Shown: piece after piece, positions 26,217-35,518 of the stretch
Layout of the letters: the number at the start of each line of letters is the position of its first letter
Numbering within the stretch: position 1 is the stretch's first letter
NCBI GenBank assembly: GCA_022842595.1
Contig: JALHPF010000011.1
Span: 80,771-144,770 of the forward strand
DNA from: Rubrivivax sp.
GTDB lineage: Bacteria > Pseudomonadota > Gammaproteobacteria > Burkholderiales > Burkholderiaceae_C
Direction: 5' to 3'
Length of the DNA stretch: 64,000 nt
The notes under the pieces: model-generated
What the model was told of the DNA's origin: nothing
The model's input: the letters and a program-made list of their open reading frames with translations, nothing else
The model's database searches: none
Position numbers and translations under genes: made by a program

Positions 26217-27340
26217 GTCAACTCCTCTTGCGGGGCCGCGATGCGCAGCCGTTGTGCGGCGACCCAGGCCTGCCCCAGGGCCAGACCGGCGTCGCCCGCG
26301 CTGACGGCCTGCGGCTGCAGCACGCGCAAGCCCGCAGCCAGCAGCCTGGCCTGAAGCCGCTGCGTGAGCAAGCGGTTGAAGAAGCAGCCGCCGCCCAGCA
26401 CGACAGTGCCCGCTGCGGCTTGTTGAGCCGCTGCGATGGCGGCGTGGGCCAGGCTGTCGGCGAGCATGTCGTGAAAGCGGCGCGCCCCGGCGGCGGCCTG
26501 GCCAGCGTCGGCCAGCTCGAACAACTCGGCCAGCAGCGGGCGCAGGTCGATCACGCCTTCTGGCATGGGCAGCGGCGTGGTGCTGTCCGACGCCGGCACG
26601 GTGGCAGCCAGCGCCTCCAGCGCCATCGCTGCCTGCGCTTCCTCTTGATGAAGGTCGCACAGGCCCAGCGCCGCCGCGGCGGCGTCGAACCAGCGCCCGG
26701 CGCTGGTGGTGACGGGGCAGTTCAGCCGCCGCAGCAGCAGCCCGGCGACCCCTTCTGCAGCGGCCCGGCCCACGCGCGGCGCAAAGCGGGGGCTGATCTC
26801 GTCTGCCCTGCCCATGGCATGCAAGGCGGCCGCGGCCATGCGCCAGGGCTGCCGGGCCGCGCGGTCGCCACCGGGCAGCAGCAGCGGCTGCAAGTGCGCC
26901 AGGCGCTGCGCCTGGCCGGCCTGCACACGCAGCAGCTCGCCGCCCCAGGCCGTGCCATCGTCGCCCAGGCCCACGCCGTCCAGCGCGATGCCGATGACGG
27001 CTTGCGTTGGCGGCACTTCAGCTTCACCACAAAGGCCGGCTTCGCCCAGCGCCACGCCGATGTGCGCCAGGTGGTGCTGCACGCCCACTGCCGGCACCCC
27101 CAGTCGCGCGGCCAGCGAGAGCGCGACGCGGGTGCTGTGAAAGTCAGGATGCAGGTCGTGGGCGACAGCGTCGATGGGGCCCTCGGCGGCCTTCAGCAGC
27201 GCCGCCACCGACGCCTCGAGCGCGATGCAGGCCTGCGGCGTCGACAGGTCGCCATGCATCGCAGACAAGGCCCAGCGGCCGTCCTGCCACAGCGCGGCAC
27301 TGTTCTTCAGGAACGCACCCGTGGCGAGCACCCGGCTCAT
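26207..27340 (-). CDS. hypF: Truncated HypF carbamoyltransferase (C-terminal domain only)
   Basis: From the ATG at 27340, which overlaps the hypB stop, this is 377 residues against about 750 for full HypF. It contains only the Kae1-like domain with its metal and ATP motifs: His-Asp-Leu-His-Pro-Asp near 70-75, His-His-Leu-Ala-His near 98-102, [10 protein letters not shown] near 137-146, and Gly-Gly-Gly-Cys-Phe-Phe-Asn-Arg near the end. The acylphosphatase, zinc-finger and YrdC domains are absent. Ralstonia eutropha has a similarly short, functional HypF1, so this is probably active. It converts carbamoyl phosphate to the carbamoyl group loaded on HypE. It overlaps hypC by 10 bases. Confidence 0.92.
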   Translation of the reverse strand: MSRVLATGAFLKNSAALWQDGRWALSAMHGDLSTPQACIALEASVAALLKAAEGPIDAVAHDLHPDFHSTRVALSLAARLGVPAVGVQHHLAHIGVALGEAGLCGEAEVPPTQAVIGIALDGVGLGDDGTAWGGELLRVQAGQAQRLAHLQPLLLPGGDRAARQPWRMAAAALHAMGRADEISPRFAPRVGRAAAEGVAGLLLRRLNCPVTTSAGRWFDAAAAALGLCDLHQEEAQAAMALEALAATVPASDSTTPLPMPEGVIDLRPLLAELFELADAGQAAAGARRFHDMLADSLAHAAIAAAQQAAAGTVVLGGGCFFNRLLTQRLQARLLAAGLRVLQPQAVSAGDAGLALGQAWVAAQRLRIAAPQEELTCA

Positions 27341-28212
27341 GAGGTCCCCATTCCTGCATGCAGCACCCAGTCCAGCCACGCGTCCATGCCATCGCCGCTG
27401 GTGGCCGACAGTTGCAGCACCTCGATGCCCGGGTTGACGCGACGCGCGTAGTCGATGCAGCGCGCCACATCGAAGCGCAGGTGCGGCAGCAGGTCGGTCT
27501 TGGTCAGCACCATCAGGCGCGCAGCGGCGAACATGTCGGGGTACTTCAGCGGCTTGTCCTCGCCTTCGGTGACCGACAGGATGACCACCTTGGCGGCCTC
27601 GCCCAGGTCCCACAGCGCCGGGCAGACGAGATTGCCGACGTTTTCGATGAACAGCAACCGCTCGGTGTGGGTGTGGCCGTGCTGGTGACCGTGGTCGTGA
27701 TCATGGGGCGCATGGTCATGGTCGTGGCCATGGCTGTGCATGGACAAGCGCGCGAACGCGGCGGCGACCATGGGCGCGTCCAGATGGCAGCCCTTGCCGG
27801 TGTTGACCTGGATGGCCGGCGCGCCGGTGGCACGGATGCGGTCGGCGTCGTGGCTGGTCTGCTGGTCACCTTCGATGACGGCGACGTCCGTGTGCGGCGC
27901 CGTGCGCTGCAGCGCTTCAATGGTGGCCACCAGCAGCGTGGTCTTGCCCGATCCGGGGCTGGACACCAGGTTCAGCGCCACCACACCGTGCGACTCGAAG
28001 TGCGCCCTGTTCTGCGCCGCCACTTTCTGATTGGCACCCAGCACATCGGCTTCGAGCTTGATGGCACGCTCCTGCGACAGGCCGGGCACCGACACGCGCG
28101 CCAGGCCGGCGCCGAAGTGCAGGTCGCCGGCCTCGGCTTGCAGCGCAGGCGCCGCCTGTGCTGGCGCCTCGTGAACCTTGGCGGCATCGCCGCAACCACA
28201 CACGACGCACAT
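27337..28212 (-). CDS. hypB: HypB nickel-inserting GTPase with internal His-rich loop
   Basis: The 291-residue product begins Met-Cys-Val-Val-Cys-Gly-Cys, the high-affinity CXXCGC nickel site. The G-domain has Gly-Ser-Gly-Lys-Thr near 87-91, the metal-binding Cys142-His143, and Cys197. A stretch with 12 His in 24 residues (159-182) lies inside the G-domain, between the Cys-His metal site and the Asn-Val-Gly-Asn-Leu-Val motif. In Rhizobium-type HypB the His-rich tract is N-terminal, so this position is unusual. HypB with HypA inserts Ni into the large subunit, and the His tract probably stores nickel. It overlaps hypF and lies 13 bases from hypA. Confidence 0.96.
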   Translation of the reverse strand: MCVVCGCGDAAKVHEAPAQAAPALQAEAGDLHFGAGLARVSVPGLSQERAIKLEADVLGANQKVAAQNRAHFESHGVVALNLVSSPGSGKTTLLVATIEALQRTAPHTDVAVIEGDQQTSHDADRIRATGAPAIQVNTGKGCHLDAPMVAAAFARLSMHSHGHDHDHAPHDHDHGHQHGHTHTERLLFIENVGNLVCPALWDLGEAAKVVILSVTEGEDKPLKYPDMFAAARLMVLTKTDLLPHLRFDVARCIDYARRVNPGIEVLQLSATSGDGMDAWLDWVLHAGMGTS

Positions 28213-28225
28213 GGTCTGGTCTCCT

Positions 28226-28570
28226 TCAGTCGACGACGTTCATGTCCACCACGCGCAGCTCGGTGCCGCCGGTGGGTTGGATCTGGTAACTGCCGCAGGC
28301 TGGGCAAGCCTGGCCGCGCGAGCGAATGTGCACCGTGCTGCTGCAGCGCATGCACCAGGCGCTGGCGGCGGGCTCGTCGATGTCGATGATGCTGCCGTCG
28401 AGGCAGGTGCCGGGCACCAGGGATTCGAGCGCGAAGAGCAGCGCACCGATCTCCACCCCGCACAGCGCGCCGGCCTCCAGGCGCAGCCGCGTGACGCGGC
28501 TGAAGTGCTCGCGCTGCGCGGCGTCCTCCACCAGTTGCAGAATGCCGCCGGCAAGGCTGACTTCATGCAC
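28226..28570 (-). CDS. hypA: HypA nickel metallochaperone
   Basis: A GTG start gives 114 residues beginning Met-His-Glu-Val-Ser-Leu, in which His2 is the nickel ligand. The zinc site is two CXXC pairs: Cys-Met-Arg-Cys near 73-76 and Cys-Pro-Ala-Cys near 89-92. HypA works with HypB to insert nickel. It overlaps the end of hoxV by 8 bases. Length and motifs are normal. Confidence 0.95.
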   Translation of the reverse strand: MHEVSLAGGILQLVEDAAQREHFSRVTRLRLEAGALCGVEIGALLFALESLVPGTCLDGSIIDIDEPAASAWCMRCSSTVHIRSRGQACPACGSYQIQPTGGTELRVVDMNVVD

Positions 28571-29747
28571 GGGCAGCCTCTTGCGGGTGCAGGTCGACCT
28601 CGACGCAGGGGTCCAGCGCGGCGACGGCAGCAGCCACTTCACGCGGTGTGCGGGCCGGCTGAGCCAGCCACCGCGCCAGCGTGCCCTGGGGATGAAAGTT
28701 CCATTCCGTGGGCGCCAGCACGCGGCAGCCCAGCACCGTAGCGCCGGCGCCTTCGCCCTGCAGATGCACCCCATGCAGCAGCAGGCCACGCGACATCTCG
28801 GTCCAGGCCAGCGCCTGGCCGTCTTTCAGCCGCAATGCACCAAAGCGCAGCCAGGGCCCGGGCCGGGCCAGGCGCAGCAACTCGGCCAGCCGCGCCAGCC
28901 AGCGGCCCCAGGGGCTGCGCGGCTGGCGCGCGTTGGGTGCCTGGGCTTGACGCGTCCAGCAGCCGGTCTCGGCAGGCGCGCCTTGCCACAGCGGCTTCAA
29001 GGCGAAGTCGGGATCGTCCGACAAGCGGGTGGCCAGCAGGCGCAGCCCGGGCTCGCCTTCGTCCAGCACGTTCAGCGAGCGGGCCGGCAATTGCAGCGCA
29101 GTGGCCAGCGGGCGTATGCCGTGCAGCCAGCGGGCGACGGGATGCGGGTGCGTTGCGCACCAGTGCTGCAAGCCAACGGGCGCTGGCTCGCCGTGCTCAG
29201 GATGGCTGCGGCCCGCAGTCCCGGATTCCCACAAGGCCAGCCACTGCGCGGCCGGCTGGCCGAATACAGTCCGCTCCAGCCAGGTCAGCAAAGCCGTTTG
29301 CTGCTGCACGAGCGCCTGCTCAAAGGCCGCATCCGATTCGCCGGCAGCGGCCTCGCGCAGCTTCAGCAGCGGCGAGCCGCGCAGCCAGGCCGCGTCGGCC
29401 GCGGCACCCTCCACCGGCACCTGGCGAGGCAGGTCGATGGCCAGACGCTGCAGGTGCTCGCGCGCGGTCCACAAGCGCAGCAAGAGGTCTTCACGGGCCT
29501 GCTGGGCCGCGTCCTCCGGCTGCCCCAGCGCTGCGCGCACGGCCCGCGCGGCGGTCAGACGGTGCGCCGAACCGCACAGGCTGAAGACGCTGGCCAGGCG
29601 CTGCGGCAATTGCAGCGCTGGCAGCCCGCCGGTCAGCCGCTGCATCAAGGCCACGCCGATGACCGGCCGGCCACCGGCCAGCGGCTGGGCCCCGCCCGGG
29701 CGCACCGCCAGGCGACCGGCCAGCAGGTCGAGCGCGGCGGCGCTCAC
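28563..29747 (-). CDS. hoxV: HoxV/HupK hydrogenase assembly protein
   Basis: From a GTG at 29747 this is 394 residues. Sequence upstream in this frame is Cys/Arg-rich shadow of the preceding gene. The protein resembles HoxV/HupK, a scaffold distantly related to the hydrogenase large subunit, with an Asp-Pro-Cys-Val-Glu-Val-Asp-Leu-His segment near the C-terminus standing in for the active-site Cys region. In Ralstonia hoxV precedes hypA, as here. It helps assemble the NiFe cofactor in the presence of oxygen. Internal repeats are not seen. Confidence 0.85.
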   Translation of the reverse strand: MSAAALDLLAGRLAVRPGGAQPLAGGRPVIGVALMQRLTGGLPALQLPQRLASVFSLCGSAHRLTAARAVRAALGQPEDAAQQAREDLLLRLWTAREHLQRLAIDLPRQVPVEGAAADAAWLRGSPLLKLREAAAGESDAAFEQALVQQQTALLTWLERTVFGQPAAQWLALWESGTAGRSHPEHGEPAPVGLQHWCATHPHPVARWLHGIRPLATALQLPARSLNVLDEGEPGLRLLATRLSDDPDFALKPLWQGAPAETGCWTRQAQAPNARQPRSPWGRWLARLAELLRLARPGPWLRFGALRLKDGQALAWTEMSRGLLLHGVHLQGEGAGATVLGCRVLAPTEWNFHPQGTLARWLAQPARTPREVAAAVAALDPCVEVDLHPQEAARA

Positions 29748-29751
29748 TGCG

Positions 29752-29979
29752 TCAGGCCTTGTCCTTGTCGCGCCGGTCCTTGTCCCGACGAAGCAACCGG
29801 CGCAGCACCGCCGCCACCGCGACGAGCGCCGCCACCGGCAGCAGATGCATCGGCTCGAGCATGTGCAGCAGCCCCAGCAGTGTGGTTTCGTCGCCGTGGC
29901 CTGGGTGCGCCCACGAGCTGGCTGCCGGTGCCAGCAACAGAGCCGACACAACGGCTCGCAGAGGAGACTGCTTGTTCAT
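29752..29979 (-). CDS. Small exported membrane protein at the head of the hyp operon
   Basis: This 75-residue protein has a signal peptide (core about 8-20, ending Ser-Ser-Trp-Ala), then His-Pro-Gly-His-Gly, and a membrane helix at about 44-62 followed by an Arg/Lys/Asp-rich cytoplasmic tail. The His-Pro-Gly-His-Gly just after the signal also begins HupE/UreJ nickel permeases, but the rest of HupE is missing. It could be a small metal-handling or assembly factor. GAGGAG precedes the ATG. It is the first gene of the leftward operon, 5 bases before hoxV. Confidence 0.65.
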   Translation of the reverse strand: MNKQSPLRAVVSALLLAPAASSWAHPGHGDETTLLGLLHMLEPMHLLPVAALVAVAAVLRRLLRRDKDRRDKDKA

Positions 29980-30120
29980 TGAGACGGCCCTTCTTGGACG
30001 GGGTGGGTCGGGGATGGCGGCCAGCGCAACGCCAGGTGGCGTGACGGGCGCCGACGATCGATGTGCGGCTGCACCAGGAATGGCGCAGCAACGGTATCGC
30101 CGAAACCTGCTGCAGGCTGG

Positions 30121-30134
30121 TTGACTTAGCTCAA
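30121..30134. promoter_or_regulatory. Weak FNR-like box facing the hyp operon
   Basis: TTGACTTAGCTCAA keeps the TTGA and TCAA arms with one deviation. Its centre is about 148 bases from the leftward gene start at 29979. Confidence 0.4.
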
Positions 30135-30251
30135 GGCAGGTGGAACTACTCCCTTTGTCCCGGTGGAGCCACTGCCGACTGCGCTCGCGTCATGAGCGCT
30201 TTGACAACACCTGTGCCGATGGGCCGCGACGGCCCCAGGCGCTGATCGAAC

Positions 30252-30265
30252 TTGATCTGGATCAG
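30252..30265. promoter_or_regulatory. FNR-like box upstream of hoxK
   Basis: TTGATCTGGATCAG differs from TTGAT-N4-ATCAA at the last base only. Centred 108 bases before the hoxK ATG, it could act at the usual -41.5 position if the transcript starts near 30300. Confidence 0.65.
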
Positions 30266-30365
30266 AGCTTATGCGCACCAGAGGAAGAGACTCGCAACCG
30301 GGTTGCCGCCATCCCGTCCATCCGGAATGCCGCAGTGCAACCTGAGACAACCCGAGGACGTCCAA

Positions 30366-31463
30366 ATGACCGAGACCTTCTACGAAGTCATGCGCCGGCA
30401 GGGCATCACCCGCCGCAGCTACCTCAAGTTCTGCAGCCTCACTGCCGCGTCGCTGGGCCTGGCGCCGGCCTTCGCGCCACGCATCGCGCACGCCCTGGAG
30501 ACCAAACCGCGCACCCCCGTGCTGTGGCTGCACGGCCTGGAGTGCACCTGCTGCACTGAATCGTTCATCCGCTCGGCGCACCCGCTGGCCAAGGACGTCA
30601 TCCTGTCGATGATCTCGCTCGACTACGACGACACCATCATGGCTGCCGCCGGTCACCAGGCCGAGGCCGCGCTCGAGCAGGTGATGAAGGAATACAAGGG
30701 CAACTACATCCTGGCCGTCGAAGGCAACCCGCCGCTCGGCGAGGACGGCATGTTCTGCATGCCCGGCGGCAAGCCCTTCGCCGACAAGCTCAAGCACGTG
30801 GCGAAGGACGCCGCCGCCGTCATCGCCTGGGGCTCGTGCGCCAGCTGGGGCTGCGTGCAGGCCGCCAAGCCGAACCCGACCACCGCAGTGCCGATCAACA
30901 AGGTCATCACCGACAAGCCCATCATCAAGGTGCCGGGCTGCCCGCCGATCGCCGAGGTGATGACCGCGGTCGTCACCTACTACGCCACCTTCGGCAAGAT
31001 CCCCGAGCTCGACCGCCAGGGCCGGCCGAAGATGTTCTACAGCCAGCGCATCCACGACAAGTGCTACCGCCGGCCGCACTTCGACGCGGGGCAGTTCGTC
31101 GAGAAGTGGGACGACGACGGCGCCAAGGCCGGCTACTGCCTCTACAAGATGGGCTGCAAGGGCCCCACCACCTACAACGCCTGCAGCACGACACGCTGGA
31201 ACGAAGGCGTCAGCTTCCCCATCGCCAGCGGCCACGGCTGCATCGGCTGCAGCGAAGACGGCTTCTGGGACAAGGGTTCCTTCTACGACAGGCTGACCAC
31301 CATCACCGACTTCGGGGTCGAGGCCAACGCCGACACGGTCGGCTTGGTGGGTGCCGGCGTCACGGGTGCCGCCGTGGTGGCCCACGCTGCGGTCAGCGCC
31401 ATCCAGCGCGCGTCAAACCGCAGCAAGACCCAAGCCGATAACAGCAACAAGGTAGAGAGCTGA
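30366..31463 (+). CDS. hoxK: [NiFe] hydrogenase small subunit, O2-tolerant group 1d
   Basis: The 365-residue precursor has a twin-arginine signal, Arg-Arg-Ser-Tyr-Leu-Lys near 16-21, with likely cleavage after Ala43. The proximal cluster ligands are Cys60, Cys62, Cys63, Cys158, Cys163 and Cys192, which become 17, 19, 20, 115, 120 and 149 in the mature protein. That is exactly the six-cysteine [4Fe-3S] set of Hyd-1 and Ralstonia MBH that confers oxygen tolerance. The distal cluster uses His230 and Cys233, Cys258 and Cys264; the medial 3Fe-4S site uses Cys273, Cys292 and Cys295. A C-terminal hydrophobic helix (about 323-345) anchors it to the membrane. It passes electrons to HoxZ. Confidence 0.98.
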   Translation: MTETFYEVMRRQGITRRSYLKFCSLTAASLGLAPAFAPRIAHALETKPRTPVLWLHGLECTCCTESFIRSAHPLAKDVILSMISLDYDDTIMAAAGHQAEAALEQVMKEYKGNYILAVEGNPPLGEDGMFCMPGGKPFADKLKHVAKDAAAVIAWGSCASWGCVQAAKPNPTTAVPINKVITDKPIIKVPGCPPIAEVMTAVVTYYATFGKIPELDRQGRPKMFYSQRIHDKCYRRPHFDAGQFVEKWDDDGAKAGYCLYKMGCKGPTTYNACSTTRWNEGVSFPIASGHGCIGCSEDGFWDKGSFYDRLTTITDFGVEANADTVGLVGAGVTGAAVVAHAAVSAIQRASNRSKTQADNSNKVES

Positions 31464-31465
31464 TC

Positions 31466-33259
31466 ATGGCCGTCATCGAGACCCAAGGCTTCAAGCTCGA
31501 CAACAGCGGCAGGCGCATCGTCGTCGACCCGGTCACCCGCATCGAAGGCCACCTGCGCGTCGAGGTGAACCTGGACGACAAGAACGTCATCCGCAACGCC
31601 GTCAGCACCGGCACGATGTGGCGCGGGCTGGAGGTCATCCTCAAGGGCCGCGACCCGCGCGACGCCTGGGCCTTCGTCGAGCGCATCTGCGGCGTCTGCA
31701 CCGGCACGCACGCGCTGGTGTCGGTGCGCGCGGTGGAAGACGCGCTGAAGATCGCCATCCCCGACAACGCCAACGTCATCCGCAACCTGATGCATGCGAC
31801 CTTGTACGCGCATGACCACCTCGTTCACTTCTACCACCTGCATGCACTCGACTGGGTGGACGTGGTCAGCGCACTGAGCGCCGACCCGAAGAAGACGAGT
31901 GAACTGGCGCAGAGCATCAGCAACTGGCCGCTGTCCAGCCCCGGCTACTTCCGCGACCTGCAGAACCGGCTGAAGAAGTTCGTCGAGAGCGGCCAGCTCG
32001 GCCCCTTCCGCAACGGCTACTGGGGTCATCCGGCCTACAAGCTGCCGGCCGAGGCCAACCTGATGGCCGTGGCGCACTACCTGGAAGCACTCGACTTCCA
32101 GAAGGAGATCGTCAAGATCCAGACCATCTTCGGCGGCAAGAACCCGCACCCGAACTGGCTGGTGGGCGGCGTGCCTTGCTCGATCAACCTCGAGGCCACC
32201 GGGGCCGTGGGCGCGATCAACATGGAACGCCTGAACATGGTGGCCAAGATCATCGACGACACCATCGCCTTCATCGACAACGTCTACGTGCCCGACCTGC
32301 TGGCCATCGCTTCGTTCTACAAGGACTGGGGCGCCATCGGCGGCGGCATCTCCAGCATGAACCTGATGAGCTACGGTGAGTTCCCCGACATCGCCAACGA
32401 CCAGGGCGAGAAGAGCCTGCTCATGCCCCGCGGCGCCATCATCGGCGGTGACCTGAAGACCTTCCACGCGGTCGACCTGAAGGACCCCTCGCACATCCAG
32501 GAGTTCGTCAACCACAGCTGGTACAAGTACGGCGACGAAACCAAGGGCCTGCACCCCTTCGACGGCGTCACCGAACCCAGCTTCGTGCTGGGTACCGGCA
32601 CCAAGGGCAAGAAGACCGCCATCGAGCAGATCGACGAGAGCGCCAAGTACTCGTGGATCAAGTCGCCGCGCTTCAAGGGCCACGCGATGGAAGTGGGCCC
32701 GCTGGCGCGCTACGTCATCGGCTACGCCAAGGGCATGCCCGAGTTCAAGGAACCCGTGGACATGGTGCTGAAGAAGCTGGACGTGCCCATCACGGCGCTG
32801 TTCTCCACGCTGGGCCGCACGGCGGCGCGCGGGCTCGAGGCCTCGTGGTCGGCGCACAAGATGAAGTACTTCTACAACAAGCTGATGGCCAACCTGAAGG
32901 GCGGCAACTTCGCCACCGCCAACATCGACAGCTGGGAGCCCCGCACCTGGCCGGCCACGGCGCAAGGCGCCGGCTACTGCGAAGCTCCGCGTGGCGCCCT
33001 GGGCCACTGGATCAAGATCAAGGACACGAAGATCGACAACTACCAGTGCGTGGTGCCCACGACCTGGAACGCCGGCCCGCGTGACACCAAGAACCAGATC
33101 GGCGCCTACGAAGCCGCGCTGATGAACACGCCGATGGCCAAGCCCGATGAGCCGCTGGAGATCCTGCGCACCCTCCACAGCTTCGACCCCTGCCTGGCGT
33201 GCAGCACGCACGTGATCTCGCCGCAGGGCGAGGAAATCACCCGCGTCCCGGTGCGCTGA
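31466..33259 (+). CDS. hoxG: [NiFe] hydrogenase large subunit
   Basis: The 597-residue subunit holds the NiFe site. The L1 motif has Cys75 and Cys78 in [10 protein letters not shown]; the L2 motif has Cys576 and Cys579 in Asp-Pro-Cys-Leu-Ala-Cys-Ser-Thr-His. The protease HoxM should cut after His582, releasing a 15-residue tail starting Val-Ile-Ser-Pro. It oxidises H2 in the periplasm as the HoxKG dimer exported by Tat. The ATG is 2 bases after the hoxK stop. Confidence 0.98.
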   Translation: MAVIETQGFKLDNSGRRIVVDPVTRIEGHLRVEVNLDDKNVIRNAVSTGTMWRGLEVILKGRDPRDAWAFVERICGVCTGTHALVSVRAVEDALKIAIPDNANVIRNLMHATLYAHDHLVHFYHLHALDWVDVVSALSADPKKTSELAQSISNWPLSSPGYFRDLQNRLKKFVESGQLGPFRNGYWGHPAYKLPAEANLMAVAHYLEALDFQKEIVKIQTIFGGKNPHPNWLVGGVPCSINLEATGAVGAINMERLNMVAKIIDDTIAFIDNVYVPDLLAIASFYKDWGAIGGGISSMNLMSYGEFPDIANDQGEKSLLMPRGAIIGGDLKTFHAVDLKDPSHIQEFVNHSWYKYGDETKGLHPFDGVTEPSFVLGTGTKGKKTAIEQIDESAKYSWIKSPRFKGHAMEVGPLARYVIGYAKGMPEFKEPVDMVLKKLDVPITALFSTLGRTAARGLEASWSAHKMKYFYNKLMANLKGGNFATANIDSWEPRTWPATAQGAGYCEAPRGALGHWIKIKDTKIDNYQCVVPTTWNAGPRDTKNQIGAYEAALMNTPMAKPDEPLEILRTLHSFDPCLACSTHVISPQGEEITRVPVR

Positions 33260-33276
33260 ACCCGGCGGAGGCGATC

Positions 33277-33966
33277 ATGACCCTGAGCACCCACGACAAG
33301 CTGTTTCCGGTCTACGTCTTCGAGGCGCCCGTGCGCATCTGGCACTGGGTGATGGCCCTGTGCATGGTGGTGCTGGCCGTCACCGGCTACCTCATCGGTT
33401 CGCCGCTGCCGTCGGTCGGCGGCGAGGCCAGCAACCATTTCCTCTTTGGCTACATCCGCTTCGCGCACTTCGCAGCGGCTTACATCTTCGCCGTCATGTT
33501 CGTCCTGCGCGTCGTGTGGGCCTTCATGGGTAACCGCTTTTCGCGCCAGATGTTCATGGTGCCCGTCGACATGTTCACACGTGAGTTCTGGCGCGGCTTC
33601 ACCAGCCAGGGAAAGCACTACCTGTTCATGAAGCGCCACGCCGAACCCTGGCAGGGGCACAACCCCATCGCCGCGGCGGCCATGTTCTTCATGTACACCC
33701 TGGGCACGGTGTTCATGATCATCACCGGCTTTGCGCTGTACGGCGAGGGTTTGGGCATGGAGAGCTGGGCCTTCAAGATGTTCTCGTCCTGGGTGCTGCC
33801 GTTGCTGGGCTACAGCCAGAACGTGCACACGCTGCACCACCTGGGCATGTGGTGGTTGCTGATCTTCACGATGGTGCACATCTACATGGTGTTCCGCGAA
33901 GACATCATGACCAACGAGAGCATCATCGGCGCCATGGTCAACGGCTGGCGGACGGTCAAGAAGTGA
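33277..33966 (+). CDS. hoxZ: Hydrogenase b-type cytochrome, quinone-linked
   Basis: GGCGGAGG precedes the ATG at 33277, giving 229 residues. Four membrane segments are visible (about 20-42, 58-82, 128-150, 178-200), with helix histidines such as His23, His64, His185 and His198 available for two b hemes. HoxZ/HupC takes electrons from HoxK and reduces the quinone pool. The stop overlaps the hoxM ATG. Confidence 0.97.
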   Translation: MTLSTHDKLFPVYVFEAPVRIWHWVMALCMVVLAVTGYLIGSPLPSVGGEASNHFLFGYIRFAHFAAAYIFAVMFVLRVVWAFMGNRFSRQMFMVPVDMFTREFWRGFTSQGKHYLFMKRHAEPWQGHNPIAAAAMFFMYTLGTVFMIITGFALYGEGLGMESWAFKMFSSWVLPLLGYSQNVHTLHHLGMWWLLIFTMVHIYMVFREDIMTNESIIGAMVNGWRTVKK

Positions 33967-34634
33967 TGTCGGCCGCAGCAGAGAGCTCTGCGCCGGCCGC
34001 CCGCGCTGGCGTGCTGGTTCTGGGCATAGGCAATGTGCTCTGGGCCGATGAAGGTTTCGGCGTGCGCGCCGTGCAGGCCTTGCACCAGCACTGGCAGATG
34101 CCTTCCGAGGTGAGCCTGGTCGACGGCGGCACGCAGGGGCTGTACCTGCTGGACGCGGTCTGTGCCGCGGGCAGCGTCATCGTGCTCGACGCCATCGACT
34201 TCGCGCTGCCGCCGGGCACGCTGAAGGTCTTCCGCGACGCCGAGGTCCCGGTGTGGTCCGACACCGTGATGAGCCTGCACCAGGCCTCGTTCCAGGAACT
34301 GCTGTCGCTGGCGCGGCTGCGCAACCGCTTCCCGAGCCGCATCACGCTGATCGGCGTGCAGCCTGCCGTGCTGGACGACCTCGGAGGCAGCCTGAGCCCG
34401 CTGGTGCGCGCCCGCGTCGACGAGGCCGTGGCGCTGGCCGTGAGCGAATTGACCGCTTGGGGCGTGGCCGCCGTGCCACGCACCGCGCCGCCCGAGGACA
34501 TGCTCAGCGCCGACGCCCTGGACCTGCACCGCTACGAAGGCGAACGCCCGTCGGCAGCCGACGCCTGCCGCGTCGGCGATGCGCGCTTCCTCAACCAGGT
34601 GCACGGCCCGGGCGGCGCGAGGGAGCACGCCTGA
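33966..34634 (+). CDS. hoxM: Hydrogenase maturation protease
   Basis: The 222-residue protein is an HyaD/HupD-type endopeptidase with Gly-Ile-Gly-Asn-Val-Leu-Trp-Ala-Asp-Glu-Gly-Phe-Gly near 19-31, where Glu28 or Asp27 is a nickel ligand, and Asp-Ala-Ile-Asp-Phe near 76-80. It checks for nickel and removes the 15-residue tail of HoxG. It is about 20 residues longer than E. coli HyaD at both ends. Overlapping stops and starts couple it to hoxZ and hoxL. Confidence 0.96.
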   Translation: MSAAAESSAPAARAGVLVLGIGNVLWADEGFGVRAVQALHQHWQMPSEVSLVDGGTQGLYLLDAVCAAGSVIVLDAIDFALPPGTLKVFRDAEVPVWSDTVMSLHQASFQELLSLARLRNRFPSRITLIGVQPAVLDDLGGSLSPLVRARVDEAVALAVSELTAWGVAAVPRTAPPEDMLSADALDLHRYEGERPSAADACRVGDARFLNQVHGPGGAREHA

Positions 34635-34954
34635 TGTGCCTGGGCATCCCGATGCAGGTCACCGCCATCGAGCCGCACCACGCCTGGTGCGAAGTCGACG
34701 GCCAGCGCGAACGCCTGGACATGGCACTCGTCGGCCCACAGGCCCTGGGCACCTGGGTGCTGGCCTTTCAAGGAACGGCGCGCCAGGTGATGGGTGACGA
34801 AGAAGCGGCGATGGCCCGCGCCGCGCGCCGTGCGCTGGCCGAGGTGCTCGCCGGTGGCAGCGAAGTCGACGCTTTCTTCGCCGACCTCGTCGGGCGCAGC
34901 CCGGAATTGCCCGAACACCTCAGACCAGCCACCCCGGAGAGGATCACGCCATGA
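34634..34954 (+). CDS. hoxL: HoxL, HypC-family chaperone of the large subunit
   Basis: This 106-residue HypC-like protein begins Met-Cys-Leu-Gly-Ile-Pro with Cys2. Compared with HypC (25956-26216) it has the longer C-terminal part typical of HoxL/HupF, with Phe-Phe-Ala-Asp-Leu-Val near 86-91. HoxL helps deliver the cofactor to HoxG under oxygen. It is coupled to hoxM by ATGA. Confidence 0.93.
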   Translation: MCLGIPMQVTAIEPHHAWCEVDGQRERLDMALVGPQALGTWVLAFQGTARQVMGDEEAAMARAARRALAEVLAGGSEVDAFFADLVGRSPELPEHLRPATPERITP

Positions 34955-35010
34955 GCCGCCCGGCCGTTCCAAAGGCGAATTCCGCAGTGCGAAGCACGGA
35001 GGTTTCCTGA
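34951..35010 (+). CDS. Possible 19-residue coupling peptide between hoxL and hoxO
   Basis: An ATG overlapping the hoxL stop opens a 19-codon frame whose TGA overlaps the hoxO ATG. The GGAGG that drives hoxO lies inside it. It may only be a frame that keeps ribosomes moving from hoxL to hoxO. No homologue is recognised and the peptide may have no function. Confidence 0.25.
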   Translation: MSRPAVPKANSAVRSTEVS

Positions 35011-35480
35011 TGAGCCAGACCACCCTGCAAGCACCTGCCGTCGAACTGCACCCCCTGCTGTCACGGCTGGTGAGGGAGACGGGTGCCGCCACGCTGTCGG
35101 CAGAGAGCTTCGACGACTGGGCAGGACGGCCTGGATTGGCGATGGCGGTGTTTGCCGAGGACCCCGAGCGCTTCAAGGAGACGCTGGACCTGGCCGTCGT
35201 CGTGCCCGAACTGCACGTCGCCGGCGGACGGCGCTTCCGCGTCGGCCTGTTGCCGCCTGCAGCCTCGCGTGCGATCGCTCCGCGCTACGGCTTCGCACGC
35301 TGGCCGGCCTTCGTGATGCTGCGCGACGGCCAGTACCTGGGTGCAGTGGACGGCATCCGTGACTGGGACGTCTACACCGCAGAGCTCGTGCGCCTGCTGG
35401 CCGCTGCGCCGTCGCGACCGCCCACGGTGGGCATCCCGGTCAAGGCCGCCGACGCGCCCGACGGACCGGCCTGCCACTGA
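35010..35480 (+). CDS. hoxO: HoxO/HyaE small-subunit chaperone
   Basis: The 156-residue thioredoxin-fold HyaE-family protein lacks the CXXC redox motif, as expected. It binds the HoxK precursor and holds it back from Tat export until assembled. GGAGG precedes the ATG by 7 bases. A close paralog lies at 21468-21908 on the other side of the hydrogenase locus; the two share most of their central 110 residues. Confidence 0.93.
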   Translation: MSQTTLQAPAVELHPLLSRLVRETGAATLSAESFDDWAGRPGLAMAVFAEDPERFKETLDLAVVVPELHVAGGRRFRVGLLPPAASRAIAPRYGFARWPAFVMLRDGQYLGAVDGIRDWDVYTAELVRLLAAAPSRPPTVGIPVKAADAPDGPACH

Positions 35481-35518
35481 GAGCCTCGAAAGACCTGAAC
35501 CCTCCCGGAGCCCCGCTG

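Larger units (their letters stand above)
29980..30365. other. Divergent promoter region between the two hydrogenase operons
   Basis: These 386 bases separate the leftward hoxV-hyp operon from the rightward hoxKGZ operon. Two FNR-like palindromes lie in it, a weaker one at 30121-30134 and a near-perfect one at 30252-30265. I looked for a sigma-54 -24/-12 element, as used by HoxA-controlled Ralstonia promoters, and did not find a convincing one. An open frame across part of this region is not supported. Confidence 0.6.

Noticed and set aside
29980..30365. Sigma-54 (-24/-12) hydrogenase promoter
   Set aside because: I looked for TGGCAC-N5-TTGC and found no acceptable match in either direction.
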